64,000 nt of DNA from Candidatus Thiodiazotropha sp. (ex Codakia rugifera) (GTDB lineage Bacteria > Pseudomonadota > Gammaproteobacteria > Chromatiales > Chromatiaceae), in contig JAHXHN010000006.1 in NCBI GenBank assembly GCA_025656675.1, positions 38,455 through 102,454 on the forward strand. The letters run 5' to 3'. Within the stretch, counting starts at the first letter, position 1. Each line of letters opens with the position of its first letter. Of this stretch, positions 1 through 9,826 are shown in pieces. The notes below the pieces were generated by a model, which did no database searches, was not told the DNA's origin, and saw only the letters and a list, made by a program, of their open reading frames with translations. Made by a program: the position numbers and the translations under genes.

Positions 1-160
1 AACAAGCGCAATCGGGGGATCAGTCGCAAGAGCAGCAGGAGTCTGAGTCCGGTGATCAGGATCAAGAACAAGCGCAATCGGGGGATCAGTCGCAAGAGCA
101 GCAGGAGTCTGAGTCCGGTGATCAGGATCAAGAACAAGCGCAATCGGGGGATCAGTCACA
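1..160 (+). repeat. 66-bp coding minisatellite
   Basis: Bases 1-66 and 67-132 are identical, and a third copy starts at 133 and diverges after about 25 bases. The unit encodes 22 residues (QAQSGDQSQEQQESESGDQD plus QE). The period is a multiple of three, so copy-number changes would lengthen or shorten the protein tail without a frameshift. The array may continue upstream of the window. Confidence 0.9.
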
Positions 161-920
161 GGAACAACAGCAATCCGGAGACTCAGATTCAGAACAGGAA
201 CAATCCGAATCGGGTGACCAACAACAGGATCAGCAATCTCAGACAGGTGACCCACAAGAAAATCAGCAGCAGGGCGCTGGAGATAAGTTGTCAGAATCAA
301 CTCAACAAGGAGAAGAGCAACAGCAACAGGATGCCAGTGGTGGACAGGAGCAAGATCTGCTGCAAGGCGATGAACAGGAAAAACAGCAGGAAGCTGATAA
401 AGGAGAGGAAGATGATCTTGCAAAGGATATCCCTCAGGGTCGCGAGGAGCAGCAGCAGGAACAACCCGGCGGCGAGTTACCTCCTGAGCAGGCAGAAGAT
501 GGAGAAGCTGATAAGAGTCAGGATGCAGAACAGGATAAGGGACAACAATTGGATGAAATGTCTGCTAATCTCGATGCACCGGGTGATGAAAAAGAGCAGC
601 ATGAAAGCACATCCCCACGTAGCAATGAACTCGGTCAAGACACAGGCGAGCGTCATGTCCGACCTGAAGATGAAGCCCGCTCGGGTGCCGTAGACCAAGT
701 GGACCAGAGCGGCCTGCCACAATCACCGGAAAGTGAGATGAAAACCGGCGGAGGTGGTGATGAGATAAACCGACTGAGTGGCGGTAGTGCTTTGATGGAA
801 CAGTGGCTGGATCAAGTCGAAGGCGACCCGGCCCAACTGATGCAACAGCAATTCAGACTGGAAGAGTACAAATACCTGCGTAGCCGCGGTGGCCGTGACA
901 CAGAGACGAGGCCCTGGTAA
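3..920 (+). CDS. C-terminal part of a VWA/TPR BatB-type protein (5' end outside window)
   Basis: The frame is open from the window edge and ends at 920, giving 305 visible residues. Almost all of it is a low-complexity tail rich in Gln, Glu, Asp, Ser and Gly. The last 45 residues form a conserved-looking cap (SALMEQWLDQVEGDPAQL... then RLEEYKYLR), which resembles the end of Bat-operon proteins that join a von Willebrand A domain to TPR repeats. Neither of those domains is in the window, so the call rests on this tail and on BatD following with a one-base TAATG overlap. Such proteins are membrane-anchored, with the acidic tail thought to be periplasmic. The first 132 bases are a perfect tandem duplication. 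Confidence 0.6.
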   Translation, partial: QAQSGDQSQEQQESESGDQDQEQAQSGDQSQEQQESESGDQDQEQAQSGDQSQEQQQSGDSDSEQEQSESGDQQQDQQSQTGDPQENQQQGAGDKLSESTQQGEEQQQQDASGGQEQDLLQGDEQEKQQEADKGEEDDLAKDIPQGREEQQQEQPGGELPPEQAEDGEADKSQDAEQDKGQQLDEMSANLDAPGDEKEQHESTSPRSNELGQDTGERHVRPEDEARSGAVDQVDQSGLPQSPESEMKTGGGGDEINRLSGGSALMEQWLDQVEGDPAQLMQQQFRLEEYKYLRSRGGRDTETRPW

Positions 921-2656
921 TGAGAACCCGGATGTTGTGGAGATGGGATAGCAAATGGCAAATGAGGTTCATCCTCATGTGCCTTGCGTTGTTGATTTGT
1001 CAGATGCCCGCAACGGCAAATCAGTACCCTGGTCATACACCCTGGCAATCCATGCCTCCCGGACAGTGGAATTACGCCCCACCTAACCAGCGACAGACCG
1101 GTACCCCATCCAAGAACTCATCCACTTCCACACCACAAGCCCCCTATGGCGGAACCTGGCCAGGTCGGCAATATCCTGGCTATCCCACACAGAATTACTA
1201 CACAGCCCAAACGAAAGTACCCCATATCGAGACAAAGCTCTCAAAACAGAATCCCTATGTTCAACAGTGTGTCATTCTCAAACTCAGTGTTGTCAGTCAA
1301 AACAATCTGCTCACTGCCACACCTCAAATCCCCCAGAGTGACCATTTCATCCTCCACCTGCTTGAGGGACCGATTGCCTATTCCCGTACCCGCAAAGGGA
1401 AACGCCAGATTGTTAATGAATTCTTCTACGAAGTAACCCCTCTCAAACCCGGCATCCTTGAACTGCCCACAATCACCGTCTCTGGAGAGGAGGAACAGGT
1501 AAACGGCTATGGTCGTAACAACAAAGCATTCAAGGCATCGACTCAAGACCCCATCAAGTTGGAGATACGCGAGGCTCACACCGAAAGCTCTCCCTGGCTG
1601 CCCTTAGAACAACTGACACTGAAGGTCACCCTACCCAAAGGACTCAAAGCCGCAACCGGCAGACCCTTTGTTGTGACGGCCGAACTCAATGCCATCGGTA
1701 CAGCCGGTGAACAACTTCCCAGTCTGGAGCAACAGCTTAAAACCGATGCATTTCGGGTCTACCGCGAACAGAGCCAGGTGGAGACCACACTGGACAAGAA
1801 AAACAATAAAATATTCGGACGCCGGTTTGAGACCTTTACCCTGGTGCCACAATATGGTGGCGATCTGAAACTGCCACATCTCAGTATCAATTGGTGGAAC
1901 ACCCGTAACAACATGGCTCAACGAGCCTCTGTTCCTTTACAGCCTATTGCAGTGAGCGGTGCCCGAAAAACGACCGGCATCTTCAACTCCGATGAAGAGA
2001 GCACCCTATTTCCCTCAGGCACCTCCTCTGCATTCTGGATACCACTCTCGATCGTGTTCGGTGTCATATTCGGGTATTGGTTGGCAATCTGGTACTCACA
2101 TCGTAAAAAGGGAAATACGAACACCTCCCCGCTTGAACCATTGATCGGATTCCTGCAACAGCCAATGCGCCAAATGGCGCCTGCCTTTTCGCCACTGAAA
2201 GCAAAACTGCGCACGACCACGGCGGTCCTGAATCCCGTCACTCACTGGCATCGATGGCGCCGTAGCCTGGTTGGCATGCTGCCTCTTTCGGTACGTTTCT
2301 GGTTTTGCGTTCGTTTTGTGGATGAAGAGCAGGATCCTGAGTTATGGGGCTACACCCTGCGCTTTCTCGCTAACAAGCATATGGGTCTACCCCCCAATGT
2401 GCCTTTTAGTGTTATCGGTAATCATATTGTCGATTTCCACCCTAAAGCAGAACCTGAGAAAATCCATGCTTTGATTCATGAACTCGAGCAGGCGATTTAT
2501 GGCCACAACAAGCTGGACTTTGATCGTTGGAAAGAGGCTTTTAAACATGAGATCCGGCCCAGCCTCAGAATCTGGCCCGCAGCAATCGGCGGTAAAAAGA
2601 GCGGACATGAAACACACCTGCCTAACCTCAATCCGGATAAAGCTGTCAGCGGTTGA
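920..2656 (+). CDS. batD: BatD-family protein (aerotolerance / Bat operon)
   Basis: This 578-residue protein starts in a TAATG overlap with the preceding Bat gene, implying translational coupling. A hydrophobic signal segment (RFILMCLALLICQMPATA) follows a short charged start; the ATG at residue 15 is an alternative start. Next comes a Pro/Tyr/Gln-rich stretch to about residue 90, then beta-rich BatD-type domains (KLSKQNPYVQQCVILKLSV, and VTPLKPGILELPTITVSG), one transmembrane helix at about residues 371-393, and a basic cytoplasmic tail. BatD proteins are large periplasmic, membrane-anchored proteins of Bat operons linked to oxygen tolerance or envelope stress; the exact function is unknown. 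The Pro/Tyr-rich N-terminal insert is not typical of the family as I know it. Confidence 0.8.
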   Translation: MRTRMLWRWDSKWQMRFILMCLALLICQMPATANQYPGHTPWQSMPPGQWNYAPPNQRQTGTPSKNSSTSTPQAPYGGTWPGRQYPGYPTQNYYTAQTKVPHIETKLSKQNPYVQQCVILKLSVVSQNNLLTATPQIPQSDHFILHLLEGPIAYSRTRKGKRQIVNEFFYEVTPLKPGILELPTITVSGEEEQVNGYGRNNKAFKASTQDPIKLEIREAHTESSPWLPLEQLTLKVTLPKGLKAATGRPFVVTAELNAIGTAGEQLPSLEQQLKTDAFRVYREQSQVETTLDKKNNKIFGRRFETFTLVPQYGGDLKLPHLSINWWNTRNNMAQRASVPLQPIAVSGARKTTGIFNSDEESTLFPSGTSSAFWIPLSIVFGVIFGYWLAIWYSHRKKGNTNTSPLEPLIGFLQQPMRQMAPAFSPLKAKLRTTTAVLNPVTHWHRWRRSLVGMLPLSVRFWFCVRFVDEEQDPELWGYTLRFLANKHMGLPPNVPFSVIGNHIVDFHPKAEPEKIHALIHELEQAIYGHNKLDFDRWKEAFKHEIRPSLRIWPAAIGGKKSGHETHLPNLNPDKAVSG

Positions 2657-2678
2657 TTATCTACAGAATCAGGAACCT

Positions 2679-4979
2679 TTATTCCTTGGCAAGCAGAGAG
2701 ACGAATTGGGCATGACCCTGCTGAGCGGCCAATTCAGCGCTTGTTTCACCATCGTGACTGATCAAAGAAATATCGGCACCGTGATGAATCAGGAGACGGG
2801 CCACCTCGATATGACCTTTAAGGGCCGTAAACATGAGTGGCGACCAGCCATCACGGTTTTTTCTGTTGGGATTCACACCTTGATTCAGCAGTAATTCTAC
2901 AACCCGTGCGTGTCCATTCCACGCTGCGGCCATCAGGGGGGTTCGCCCATCCTGATCGGCCAGATCCACTTCAGCTCCATGCGCTAAAAGCGATGACACA
3001 ATGCGATAATGGCCTCTGACTGCTGCATAAAAAAGAGCTGACCATCCCTCCTTATTTTGCTTGTTAATGCTCGGCTTCTGGCTGATTATGAAATTCATCA
3101 GGTCTGAACGCCCAGCCCATGCGGCCTTCATAAGGGCGGTTTCACCGTTATTGCTGACACTATCGATCGAGACACCTTTGTCCAGAAGATTTCGGATTGC
3201 CCGTCGATCGCCCTTTACAACCGCCTTTATCAAATCAGTACCGTTGGATCCAATGGCATTACGGGCTCTTTTTCTGTCACTCTTTTTGGATATCGGTCTC
3301 TTTGGAGTTTTTACTTCAAGCGCTGCAATAGTAGCCTGCCTGAGTGGAGAAACCGGTTTCCGAGTCTGTGACGAAACAACATGCACTTTTTCCTTCATCG
3401 GATTGACCGGGAGCATTGTCACTCGCGGCTCATCATTATGAATAATGGATAACGGGGATTCATCTTCAGTCTGTGATGGTCGGAGCGGATTTTTACTCAC
3501 CAAGTCGACCTGCAATGGTTCAACTACTTGATGAGACTCGGTGGATAGCACTGTTGAAAACCCGTTTTCAACCGTCTCATTCAACTTTGAACCATCCGAC
3601 TCACCGAATACTGGATTGGGTTGTGGATCGAGTACAGTTACATTCTCGGCAGGAAAAACTGTGCTGACCTGATTCATAGAAGGATATTGTCCGTTCTCGA
3701 TTAGGTTCTCCGTTTTCTGACTGTTTCCTTCAGGAGGTATTGAATAGTCGCCATCTAGCTGAAGCGGCGGCGGCTTAGCCTGCTCAGCAACCATCACAAA
3801 CCGAGAAGTATCATCTACCGTATCGATGGTCGAACTGTTCCTCTTCGATGAATCCGTCCGAGCACTCGACAGGGATTCAGCCTTGTGGATTAATTCAGAA
3901 GATGTAGAAGCTGTGCGCTCACTCCAGCCGGTACTGTCTGCTGGAGACCCAGCAACCCGTAGTGATCTATTGTTCCCTGTCTCTGGGCTTTGGCTTGGCC
4001 ACATCATCCCTATACCCACTGCACCGAATATAACCAGAAATCCAATCGCCAATCTTTGAAAGCTGTTCACGGACCTGCTGGAATAAGAATTGGCCCGGTT
4101 TTTTGGCAACGAATTGGTCACAGACTCGGTTATCGTTTCGGAGTCGACCCCGAATTGAATACTGGTATCTTCATCCAGCAAGATAAACCTGGATACCTCT
4201 TCGACAATTTCACGGGTAACCTTTTGTCGCTGCATACTTGTGGCGCAAAACAAACACAGATCACAAATATGCATGATCACCCGGGGAACACCTTCGGAAA
4301 GTGCAAAGATTGATTTTAACGCCTCGTTATCGAAAAGCGGTGGACCATCATAAGCAGCAATTTTCAGGCAGTGGGTGATGACAGTATGCATCTCCCGGAA
4401 GTCAAACTTTTTCAGAATGAAATGATCACCCCAAGGGGGTGCGAAAAGCACATGATCCCTATCTTCAATCTTTTGTGCCAATTGAGGAAGACCTGCCAAA
4501 ATCAAGGTAGAGGAAACGCCTTGAATTCGGATTGACGCATGCCAGTTAAGTAGTTCTTCCAGTGTTTCATAAGCGAGATGGTCAGCCTCATCAAGAATGA
4601 TCACGGGACTCGCTCCCTCGCCTACGAGTTCCCTCATCCTGTTTCTGATTTGTTCGCTACATTCATCGTTGAAAGATCCTTTTACAGAAATTCCCAATGA
4701 TTCCCCAATCAGCATCAGTAAATCATCAGCGTGCAATTGTGCCCGGTCGATGAACACCCAATGATTGGTTCCGTTATTACCCTTGGCCTGCAGGTGCTTG
4801 AGTAAAGCCGTCTTACCCGTACCTGGCTCACCACTCAGCAACAGAACCGGGGACTGTCGTTGAATCGCATCATGAATATGATCACAGGTCTGCTGTACCG
4901 GCGTTGTCAGGCAGAAAAAAGCCGGGGCGGGTGTGATATTGAATGGCCGGCAGCCTAACTTAAAGTGATCCAGATACAT
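2679..4979 (-). CDS. ExeA-like AAA+ ATPase with transmembrane segment and C-terminal ankyrin repeats
   Basis: 766 residues. The N-terminal 270 residues are an ExeA/TniB-like AAA+ domain: Walker A GEPGTGKT at 50-57, Walker B VIILDEAD at about 126-133, and a start (MYLDHFKLGCRPFNITPAP) that matches ExeA and exosortase-locus ATPases. One transmembrane helix lies at about 309-326 (LAIGFLVIFGAVGIGMMW). A Ser/Thr/Pro-rich linker follows to about 575. Residues 580-766 hold five 33-residue ankyrin repeats plus a cap, with typical G-TPLM-AA--GH--VV--LL-HGA spacing. By topology the ankyrin part should be periplasmic. ExeA ATPases usually carry a peptidoglycan-binding domain there, so this is an odd fusion. 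It lies 71 bp downstream of an OmpA-like lipoprotein on the same strand, so the two may act together. It converges on batD, with 22 bp between them. Confidence 0.85.
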   Translation of the reverse strand: MYLDHFKLGCRPFNITPAPAFFCLTTPVQQTCDHIHDAIQRQSPVLLLSGEPGTGKTALLKHLQAKGNNGTNHWVFIDRAQLHADDLLMLIGESLGISVKGSFNDECSEQIRNRMRELVGEGASPVIILDEADHLAYETLEELLNWHASIRIQGVSSTLILAGLPQLAQKIEDRDHVLFAPPWGDHFILKKFDFREMHTVITHCLKIAAYDGPPLFDNEALKSIFALSEGVPRVIMHICDLCLFCATSMQRQKVTREIVEEVSRFILLDEDTSIQFGVDSETITESVTNSLPKNRANSYSSRSVNSFQRLAIGFLVIFGAVGIGMMWPSQSPETGNNRSLRVAGSPADSTGWSERTASTSSELIHKAESLSSARTDSSKRNSSTIDTVDDTSRFVMVAEQAKPPPLQLDGDYSIPPEGNSQKTENLIENGQYPSMNQVSTVFPAENVTVLDPQPNPVFGESDGSKLNETVENGFSTVLSTESHQVVEPLQVDLVSKNPLRPSQTEDESPLSIIHNDEPRVTMLPVNPMKEKVHVVSSQTRKPVSPLRQATIAALEVKTPKRPISKKSDRKRARNAIGSNGTDLIKAVVKGDRRAIRNLLDKGVSIDSVSNNGETALMKAAWAGRSDLMNFIISQKPSINKQNKEGWSALFYAAVRGHYRIVSSLLAHGAEVDLADQDGRTPLMAAAWNGHARVVELLLNQGVNPNRKNRDGWSPLMFTALKGHIEVARLLIHHGADISLISHDGETSAELAAQQGHAQFVSLLAKE

Positions 4980-5050
4980 GAGATATGTAAATATCCAGGT
5001 CTAAGAAGTTGCCATACCCGACATAAAATCCATCATAATCTGAGAGCTCC

Positions 5051-5551
5051 CTAGTTTTCGATAATGACCTCAACCCGCCGGTTCCTTCTTCGCCCTTGGG
5101 GATTATCGGAACCATCCGAGTGAGTATTGGGGACAAGTGGTTTGCTTTTACCGAACCAAGCGACCGCCAATCGCTCCTTTTGCACCCCACTGAACACCAG
5201 AGCACGTGCCACACTCTCTGCACGGCGTTTGGAAAGAGCAAGGTTGAAATCATCGCCACCAATTGCATCGGCGTGACCTTCAACAGCAATGGCACGTGAA
5301 CCGAATTGTGTTGCATTGATCACCTCAGCGATTTTATGCAACTTGGCTTTGGCTTCCGGCTTCAACCGATCGCTGTTGTAACCAAAAAGCAAAACCTCTG
5401 GGAAGATGATCTCCACCCCCCGGTCAATCTCCTTGACTTCAAGATCAAACTCTTTAATTTCCTTGACTAATACTTCATTTTTCATATGAGTACAGCCGGA
5501 TAACAGCAACAGGCAGCATGACAGACAAACAAATGTATTGCGTATACTCAA
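5051..5551 (-). CDS. OmpA-like peptidoglycan-binding lipoprotein (TTG start)
   Basis: I place the start at a TTG at 5551 because AGGAG lies seven bases upstream and the product then begins with a clean lipoprotein signal (MSIRNTFVCLSCCLLLLSGC, lipobox Cys20). The frame stays open upstream to an ATG at 5647, but that would add an unusual N-terminus. The 166-residue product has a short linker and an OmpA C-terminal domain with the VEGHADAIG, LSKRRAESVARAL and RRRNRRVEV signatures that bind meso-diaminopimelate in peptidoglycan. It probably anchors to the outer membrane and binds the cell wall. It is co-directional with the ankyrin ATPase just downstream, so it may supply in trans the wall-binding function that other ExeA-like ATPases carry in cis. 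Confidence 0.8.
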   Translation of the reverse strand: MSIRNTFVCLSCCLLLLSGCTHMKNEVLVKEIKEFDLEVKEIDRGVEIIFPEVLLFGYNSDRLKPEAKAKLHKIAEVINATQFGSRAIAVEGHADAIGGDDFNLALSKRRAESVARALVFSGVQKERLAVAWFGKSKPLVPNTHSDGSDNPQGRRRNRRVEVIIEN

Positions 5552-6291
5552 TGTACAACTCCTAAAGAACAAAATGCCATCGTAGTTGTAAATAATCCAC
5601 AACCCCATAACCATCCAACCGCATGCAAGACAGGACAAAACAAACAAACTAACGTGCTTACCCGAAATGACCGCTGATGAAATCCAGCAGCAAACAGATT
5701 TTGAATTTTTGTAAATTAAACAGTTGGGCAGGTTGTCGTTAACGGTAAATTATGCTTGTCAAAACAAGAAGATAACTCTCAACAAACCCACTTACATCGA
5801 AGTCTAGCAGATATGGAATTCATCACAATGTTCATAGGCCTGTCTGCTACAAGTTAAACCAGTTTATTAGACATGCTATTCCCACCACTACTTCGGTCAG
5901 CAATTATTCTCTGTAACATGTGAGTGGTAGTTGACTGGTTTTCAAATCATTTGATCAGCGCCACTGAGAACCAAATGAACTGATATCTTTTTAAGAAAGC
6001 GCACTGCTCTCAATGACTGCGAGAATAATCATTTTGGCAGTTGAGTAATAAGGAAAAAATACCCATAGCTATAACGTAACCGTCATATCAAGAGCAGTAG
6101 GTGCATCTACCATTCTCACTGTCATTCGATTAGACCTGTCAGTAAGAGCGTATTAGGGAAGCAGCACAAATCGTGTATGCCTAGTTATGCTGGTAACGAA
6201 TGAATACACCCAGCTATATAATTCCATACTTGTTGGCCTGAACTCATTCATGGATCATTTTTCTTATTAAGCACTGTATAATCCCACTGCT
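5552..6291. other. Intergenic region, about 740 bp
   Basis: No coding frame, RNA gene or clear terminator was recognised. It must hold the promoter of the minus-strand OmpA/ATPase pair at its left end and of ygiQ at its right end. A TATAAT hexamer at 6275-6280 lies only 11 bases before the ygiQ ATG, and no Shine-Dalgarno sequence lies between them, so a very short leader is possible. Base composition looks more AT-rich than the neighbouring genes. Confidence 0.5.
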
Positions 6292-8412
6292 ATGCCACAA
6301 CCAGCCAACATCTTCTCCCACCGACCCTACTGGGCCGCCCGTTTCGGAATTGCGCCTGTGCTGCCTATGAGCAGGGATGAGATGGATGAGCTTGGCTGGG
6401 ACAGTTGTGACATTATCATTGTCACCGGTGACGCCTATGTGGACCACCCCAGCTTTGGCATGGCCTTGATCGGACGCCTGCTGGAGGCGCAGGGGTTTCG
6501 GGTCGGGATCATTGCTCAACCCGATTGGAGTAACGCTGAGGCATTCCGGCAACTGGGTCGTCCAAATCTCTTTTTCGGTATCACTGCCGGTAACATGGAC
6601 TCGATGGTCAACCGCTACACGGCGGACCGCCGCATCCGTAGCGACGATGCCTACACACCCAATGGCAAGGCCGGCAAGCGGCCGGATCGTTCTGTCATTG
6701 TCTATGCCCAACGTGCCCGCGAAGCTTTTAAAGGTGTGCCTGTCATCATTGGTGGAATCGAAGCCAGCTTACGCCGTATCGCCCACTACGACTATTGGTC
6801 CGACAAGGTACGGCGCTCGATCCTGCCCGACTCGAAGGCCGATCTGCTGATCTATGGCAATGCCGAACGGGCTATTGTCGAGGTTGCCCACCGTCTGGCG
6901 GACGGTGAAAAGATCGATCAGATACGGAACATCCGGGGTAGCGCTTACATGCGTCAAGGGTTACCGGATGATTGGAGCGAAATCGATTCCAGCCAGCTCG
7001 ACAAACCTGGCCCCAAGGCCCATCTGCCCGATCCCTATCAAGCCGAACCTGACTGTCAGAAGGTGGTCAGCTTCACGCCTCATACTCGACCCCGCCAACT
7101 GCCACGTGAGCGTACGGTGGTGCGCCTGCCTTCCTATGACCAGGTATTGGAAGATGAAGTCATCTATGCTCATGCCTCACGTGTCTTCCACCTGGAGACC
7201 AACCCGGGAAATGCGCGTGCCCTGGTGCAAAGGCATGGCAAGCGGGATGTATGGCTCAACCCACCACCTATCCCCCTCTCCACAGAGGAGTTGGATCGCA
7301 TCTACGAGCTGCCCTATACACGACGCCCCCACCCCGGATATGGTGAAGCACGGAACCCTGCCTGGGAGATGATCCGTCACTCCGTAAATATCATGCGTGG
7401 CTGTTTTGGCGGTTGTACCTTCTGTTCCATTACCGAGCATGAAGGGCGGATTATCCAGAGCCGATCAGAAGACTCCATCGTGCGTGAAGTGGAGACCATA
7501 CGTGATCAGGTCCCCGGCTTCAGCGGTAACATATCTGACCTGGGCGGACCCACTGCGAATATGTACCGACTGGCCTGCAAGGATAAAAAGATCGAATCTG
7601 CCTGTAGGCGACTCTCATGCGTCTATCCGGTCATTTGTAAAAATCTGAATACCGATCATCAACCACTGATCGATCTCTATCGCCGCACCCGCAAACTGCC
7701 AGGTATCAAACGACTATTTGTCGCATCGGGGCTGCGCTACGATCTGGCCATACGCTCACCCGACTATATCCGTGAACTGGTCACTCACCATGTTGGCGGT
7801 TATTTGAAGATCGCACCAGAGCACACTGAAGCATCGCCGTTGAGCATGATGATGAAGCCGGGTATCGACAGCTATGAACAGTTCAAAAAACTGTTTGATA
7901 AATATTCTGCCGAAGCGGGTAAAGAGCAATACCTGATCCCCTATTTTATCGCTGCCCATCCAGGTACCAGTGATAACGACATGCTCAATCTCGCACTATG
8001 GCTGAAGGACAACGGTTTTCGACCGGACCAGGTCCAGGCCTTTCTGCCGACCCCCTTGGCAATCGCCTCGGCGATGTACCATACCGGCAGGAACCCTCTG
8101 CAAAAAATCACTCGCAGACGGGCTGGCGTACGTGTTGTGAGAGGCCTTAAACAGCGTCGTCTGCATAAGGCTTTTTTGCGTTATCACGATCCTAAGAACT
8201 GGCCGTTATTGCGTGAAGCGTTGACTCATATGGGACGTACCGATCTGATAGGAAGCGGTAAAAAGCATCTGGTACCTGGGTGGCAACCCAATCGGGAGGG
8301 GAAGAGTAATCAGCCTGAAAAAGCATTCCGACCAGTCAGTTCAAGACGCCCGAAAAATCCCTCAATCCAGGGCAAAAAAGTCAATCGAAAAAAGCGCCGT
8401 CAAAGACAGTGA
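6292..8412 (+). CDS. ygiQ: YgiQ-family radical SAM protein
   Basis: 706 residues, near-colinear with E. coli YgiQ ([51 protein letters not shown]). Order of parts: an N-terminal B12-binding-like domain, then a radical SAM core with the CX3CX2C iron-sulfur motif at Cys371, Cys375 and Cys378 ([10 protein letters not shown]), then a basic C-terminal tail of about 45 residues rich in Arg, Lys and Gln. The family (UPF0313) is widespread; its reaction is not firmly known to me. The ATG at 6292 fits the family start, although no Shine-Dalgarno sequence precedes it. Confidence 0.93.
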   Translation: MPQPANIFSHRPYWAARFGIAPVLPMSRDEMDELGWDSCDIIIVTGDAYVDHPSFGMALIGRLLEAQGFRVGIIAQPDWSNAEAFRQLGRPNLFFGITAGNMDSMVNRYTADRRIRSDDAYTPNGKAGKRPDRSVIVYAQRAREAFKGVPVIIGGIEASLRRIAHYDYWSDKVRRSILPDSKADLLIYGNAERAIVEVAHRLADGEKIDQIRNIRGSAYMRQGLPDDWSEIDSSQLDKPGPKAHLPDPYQAEPDCQKVVSFTPHTRPRQLPRERTVVRLPSYDQVLEDEVIYAHASRVFHLETNPGNARALVQRHGKRDVWLNPPPIPLSTEELDRIYELPYTRRPHPGYGEARNPAWEMIRHSVNIMRGCFGGCTFCSITEHEGRIIQSRSEDSIVREVETIRDQVPGFSGNISDLGGPTANMYRLACKDKKIESACRRLSCVYPVICKNLNTDHQPLIDLYRRTRKLPGIKRLFVASGLRYDLAIRSPDYIRELVTHHVGGYLKIAPEHTEASPLSMMMKPGIDSYEQFKKLFDKYSAEAGKEQYLIPYFIAAHPGTSDNDMLNLALWLKDNGFRPDQVQAFLPTPLAIASAMYHTGRNPLQKITRRRAGVRVVRGLKQRRLHKAFLRYHDPKNWPLLREALTHMGRTDLIGSGKKHLVPGWQPNREGKSNQPEKAFRPVSSRRPKNPSIQGKKVNRKKRRQRQ

Positions 8413-8488
8413 TTTCAAGTGTAATTTACCTGGTTTATCAATAGATTAAGAACGGATATAAAACACCAAGCATAGACCTCCAGAGAAG

Positions 8489-8517
8489 CTTGAAAAAAGC
8501 CAGATTCAGGACCATAT
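8489..8517 (+). promoter_or_regulatory. Candidate sigma-32 (heat-shock) promoter for hsp20
   Basis: CTTGAAA at 8489-8495 is followed after 14 bases by GACCATAT at 8510-8517, a fair match to the heat-shock consensus CTTGAAA / CCCCATNT. It lies 37 bases upstream of the hsp20 ATG, leaving a leader of about 30 bases that carries the ribosome site. Confidence 0.55.
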
Positions 8518-8554
8518 TCATAGTAGGGACAGGTAGTTTTTAAGGAGGTATATC

Positions 8555-8998
8555 ATGAACATCACACGTTATGACCCATGGCGTTCAATGGAAGACTGGC
8601 GTCAGGAATTAGACCGCGTATTCCACCCACTTCTGCATCGAGACGACGATACCTCTCGCGTTGTAGGCGGCGAATGGGCCCCTGCAGTCGACATCAAGGA
8701 TGAGGACAACAGGTATGTCATTCGGGCCGATATTCCAGGTGTTAAACCCGAAGATATCGAGGTCACCATGGAGAACGGCGTATTGACGATCCGCGGTGAA
8801 CGTAAGTTTGAAGAGACCGAAGAGAAAGAGAACTTCAGGCGTATCGAACGCTCCCATGGTATTTTCTATCGCCGGTTCTCACTGCCGGACAATACCGATG
8901 CAGAGGCCGTTCAGGCCACCGGTAAAGATGGCGTGATTGAGGTGATCATTCCGAAGACAAAGGAAAAACAGTCTAAGCGGATAGAAGTGACCCACTAA
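8555..8998 (+). CDS. Small heat-shock protein, Hsp20/alpha-crystallin family
   Basis: A 147-residue ATP-independent holdase chaperone. The N-terminal arm (MNITRYDPWRSMEDWRQELD) is typical of bacterial class A proteins. The alpha-crystallin domain spans about residues 45-137 with WAPAVDIKDEDNRYVIRADI, PGVKPEDIEV and GVLTIRGERK, and the R-S-H-G-x-F-x-R-x-F-x-L-P signature. A C-terminal I-x-I-like tail (KRIEVTH) follows. A strong ribosome site (aaggaggt) precedes the ATG. It is monocistronic, with its own candidate sigma-32 promoter and a strong terminator. Confidence 0.95.
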   Translation: MNITRYDPWRSMEDWRQELDRVFHPLLHRDDDTSRVVGGEWAPAVDIKDEDNRYVIRADIPGVKPEDIEVTMENGVLTIRGERKFEETEEKENFRRIERSHGIFYRRFSLPDNTDAEAVQATGKDGVIEVIIPKTKEKQSKRIEVTH

Positions 8999-9030
8999 GT
9001 ACCATTTAGATGATTGATCCATTTTATCGA

Positions 9031-9055
9031 CCCTCTCTGGCTAGAGAGGGTTTTT
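9031..9055 (+). terminator. Rho-independent terminator of hsp20
   Basis: A perfect 8-bp stem (CCCTCTCT / AGAGAGGG) with a GGCT loop is followed directly by TTTTT. It starts 32 bases after the hsp20 stop. Confidence 0.9.
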
Positions 9056-9139
9056 GAATTTGATGAATCGAGGAATCTCAAACCAGTTAACCTAATTGAA
9101 AGGTCAGTTGGTTTCAGATCTCTTTAACTTCGAGGGGAA

Positions 9140-9745
9140 TCAGAAGCTGAATATCAAGCCGAGATTGGTTTCAAATTGGGGAAGGAGATCCCCATTGACC
9201 TGTAGATCACAGCCACCATCACAGAACAGTGTTCCGCTGGAGTTGACCAGGGTACTGTAACCACGCATCTCAAAACGTATACCGAGTCGTTCGGTGGGGT
9301 ACCATTTTAAACCACCTCCCACACTCAGAGAAAAACGGGTTTCGTCACCATACCCTCTTTGTCCCGGATTCATATAGGTCATTCCTAGACCACCGGTGAG
9401 ATAGGGAGTAATCTGGTCCTGATAGACATCCACCGTCCCACCTAAATGTACATAGTGAACATCCAGATCGAAGGCATTGTTCGGATCAGTCCTATCGGCC
9501 AGAGACGAGCCCTGGTGGCTGTATAGAAACTCATAACGAGCGGAGTCTGAAGCGGCCTGGCTAACGGTAAATCCCCAGTCAGTTGAATCAGCTACATCCA
9601 GTGATTGATAACCCCTGAAAAGATCGAAGGATCCACCAAATCGGTGTCCCACAAAAGGGGTGAATTCCAGATCATTGGCAGCCGGCAGGCTGAATGACGC
9701 TGCAGCGAGTAACAACCAGATGATTAGATGTGATGCTCTGTACAT
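9140..9745 (-). CDS. Outer-membrane beta-barrel protein
   Basis: 201 residues: a signal peptide of about 23 residues (MYRASHLIIWLLLAAASFSLPAA) followed by an OmpW/OmpA-barrel-like sequence of alternating polar and aromatic strands. It ends in a C-terminal Phe (TNLGLIFSF), the usual BAM recognition signal. Signatures include TPYLTGGLGMTYMNPG and FSLSVGGGLKWYPTERLGIRFEMRG, seen in porin-family small barrels. One extracellular loop carries a pair of cysteines (FCDGGC) that could form a disulfide. It sits alone between hsp20 and rsmI. Ligand or role unknown. Confidence 0.75.
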   Translation of the reverse strand: MYRASHLIIWLLLAAASFSLPAANDLEFTPFVGHRFGGSFDLFRGYQSLDVADSTDWGFTVSQAASDSARYEFLYSHQGSSLADRTDPNNAFDLDVHYVHLGGTVDVYQDQITPYLTGGLGMTYMNPGQRGYGDETRFSLSVGGGLKWYPTERLGIRFEMRGYSTLVNSSGTLFCDGGCDLQVNGDLLPQFETNLGLIFSF

Positions 9746-9826
9746 GACATTTCGGGTAAAAAAACAAGTTTCTAGTTGACTATTATCGTTTAAAAATCGG
9801 CCTATAACCCGGTATCACATCACATC

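Noticed and set aside
52-693. Plus-strand frame of 213 codons over the minisatellite
   Set aside because: It is the second frame of the repeat-rich Bat protein, with a basic, low-complexity product. The frame from base 3 is open from the edge and ends in the conserved cap.
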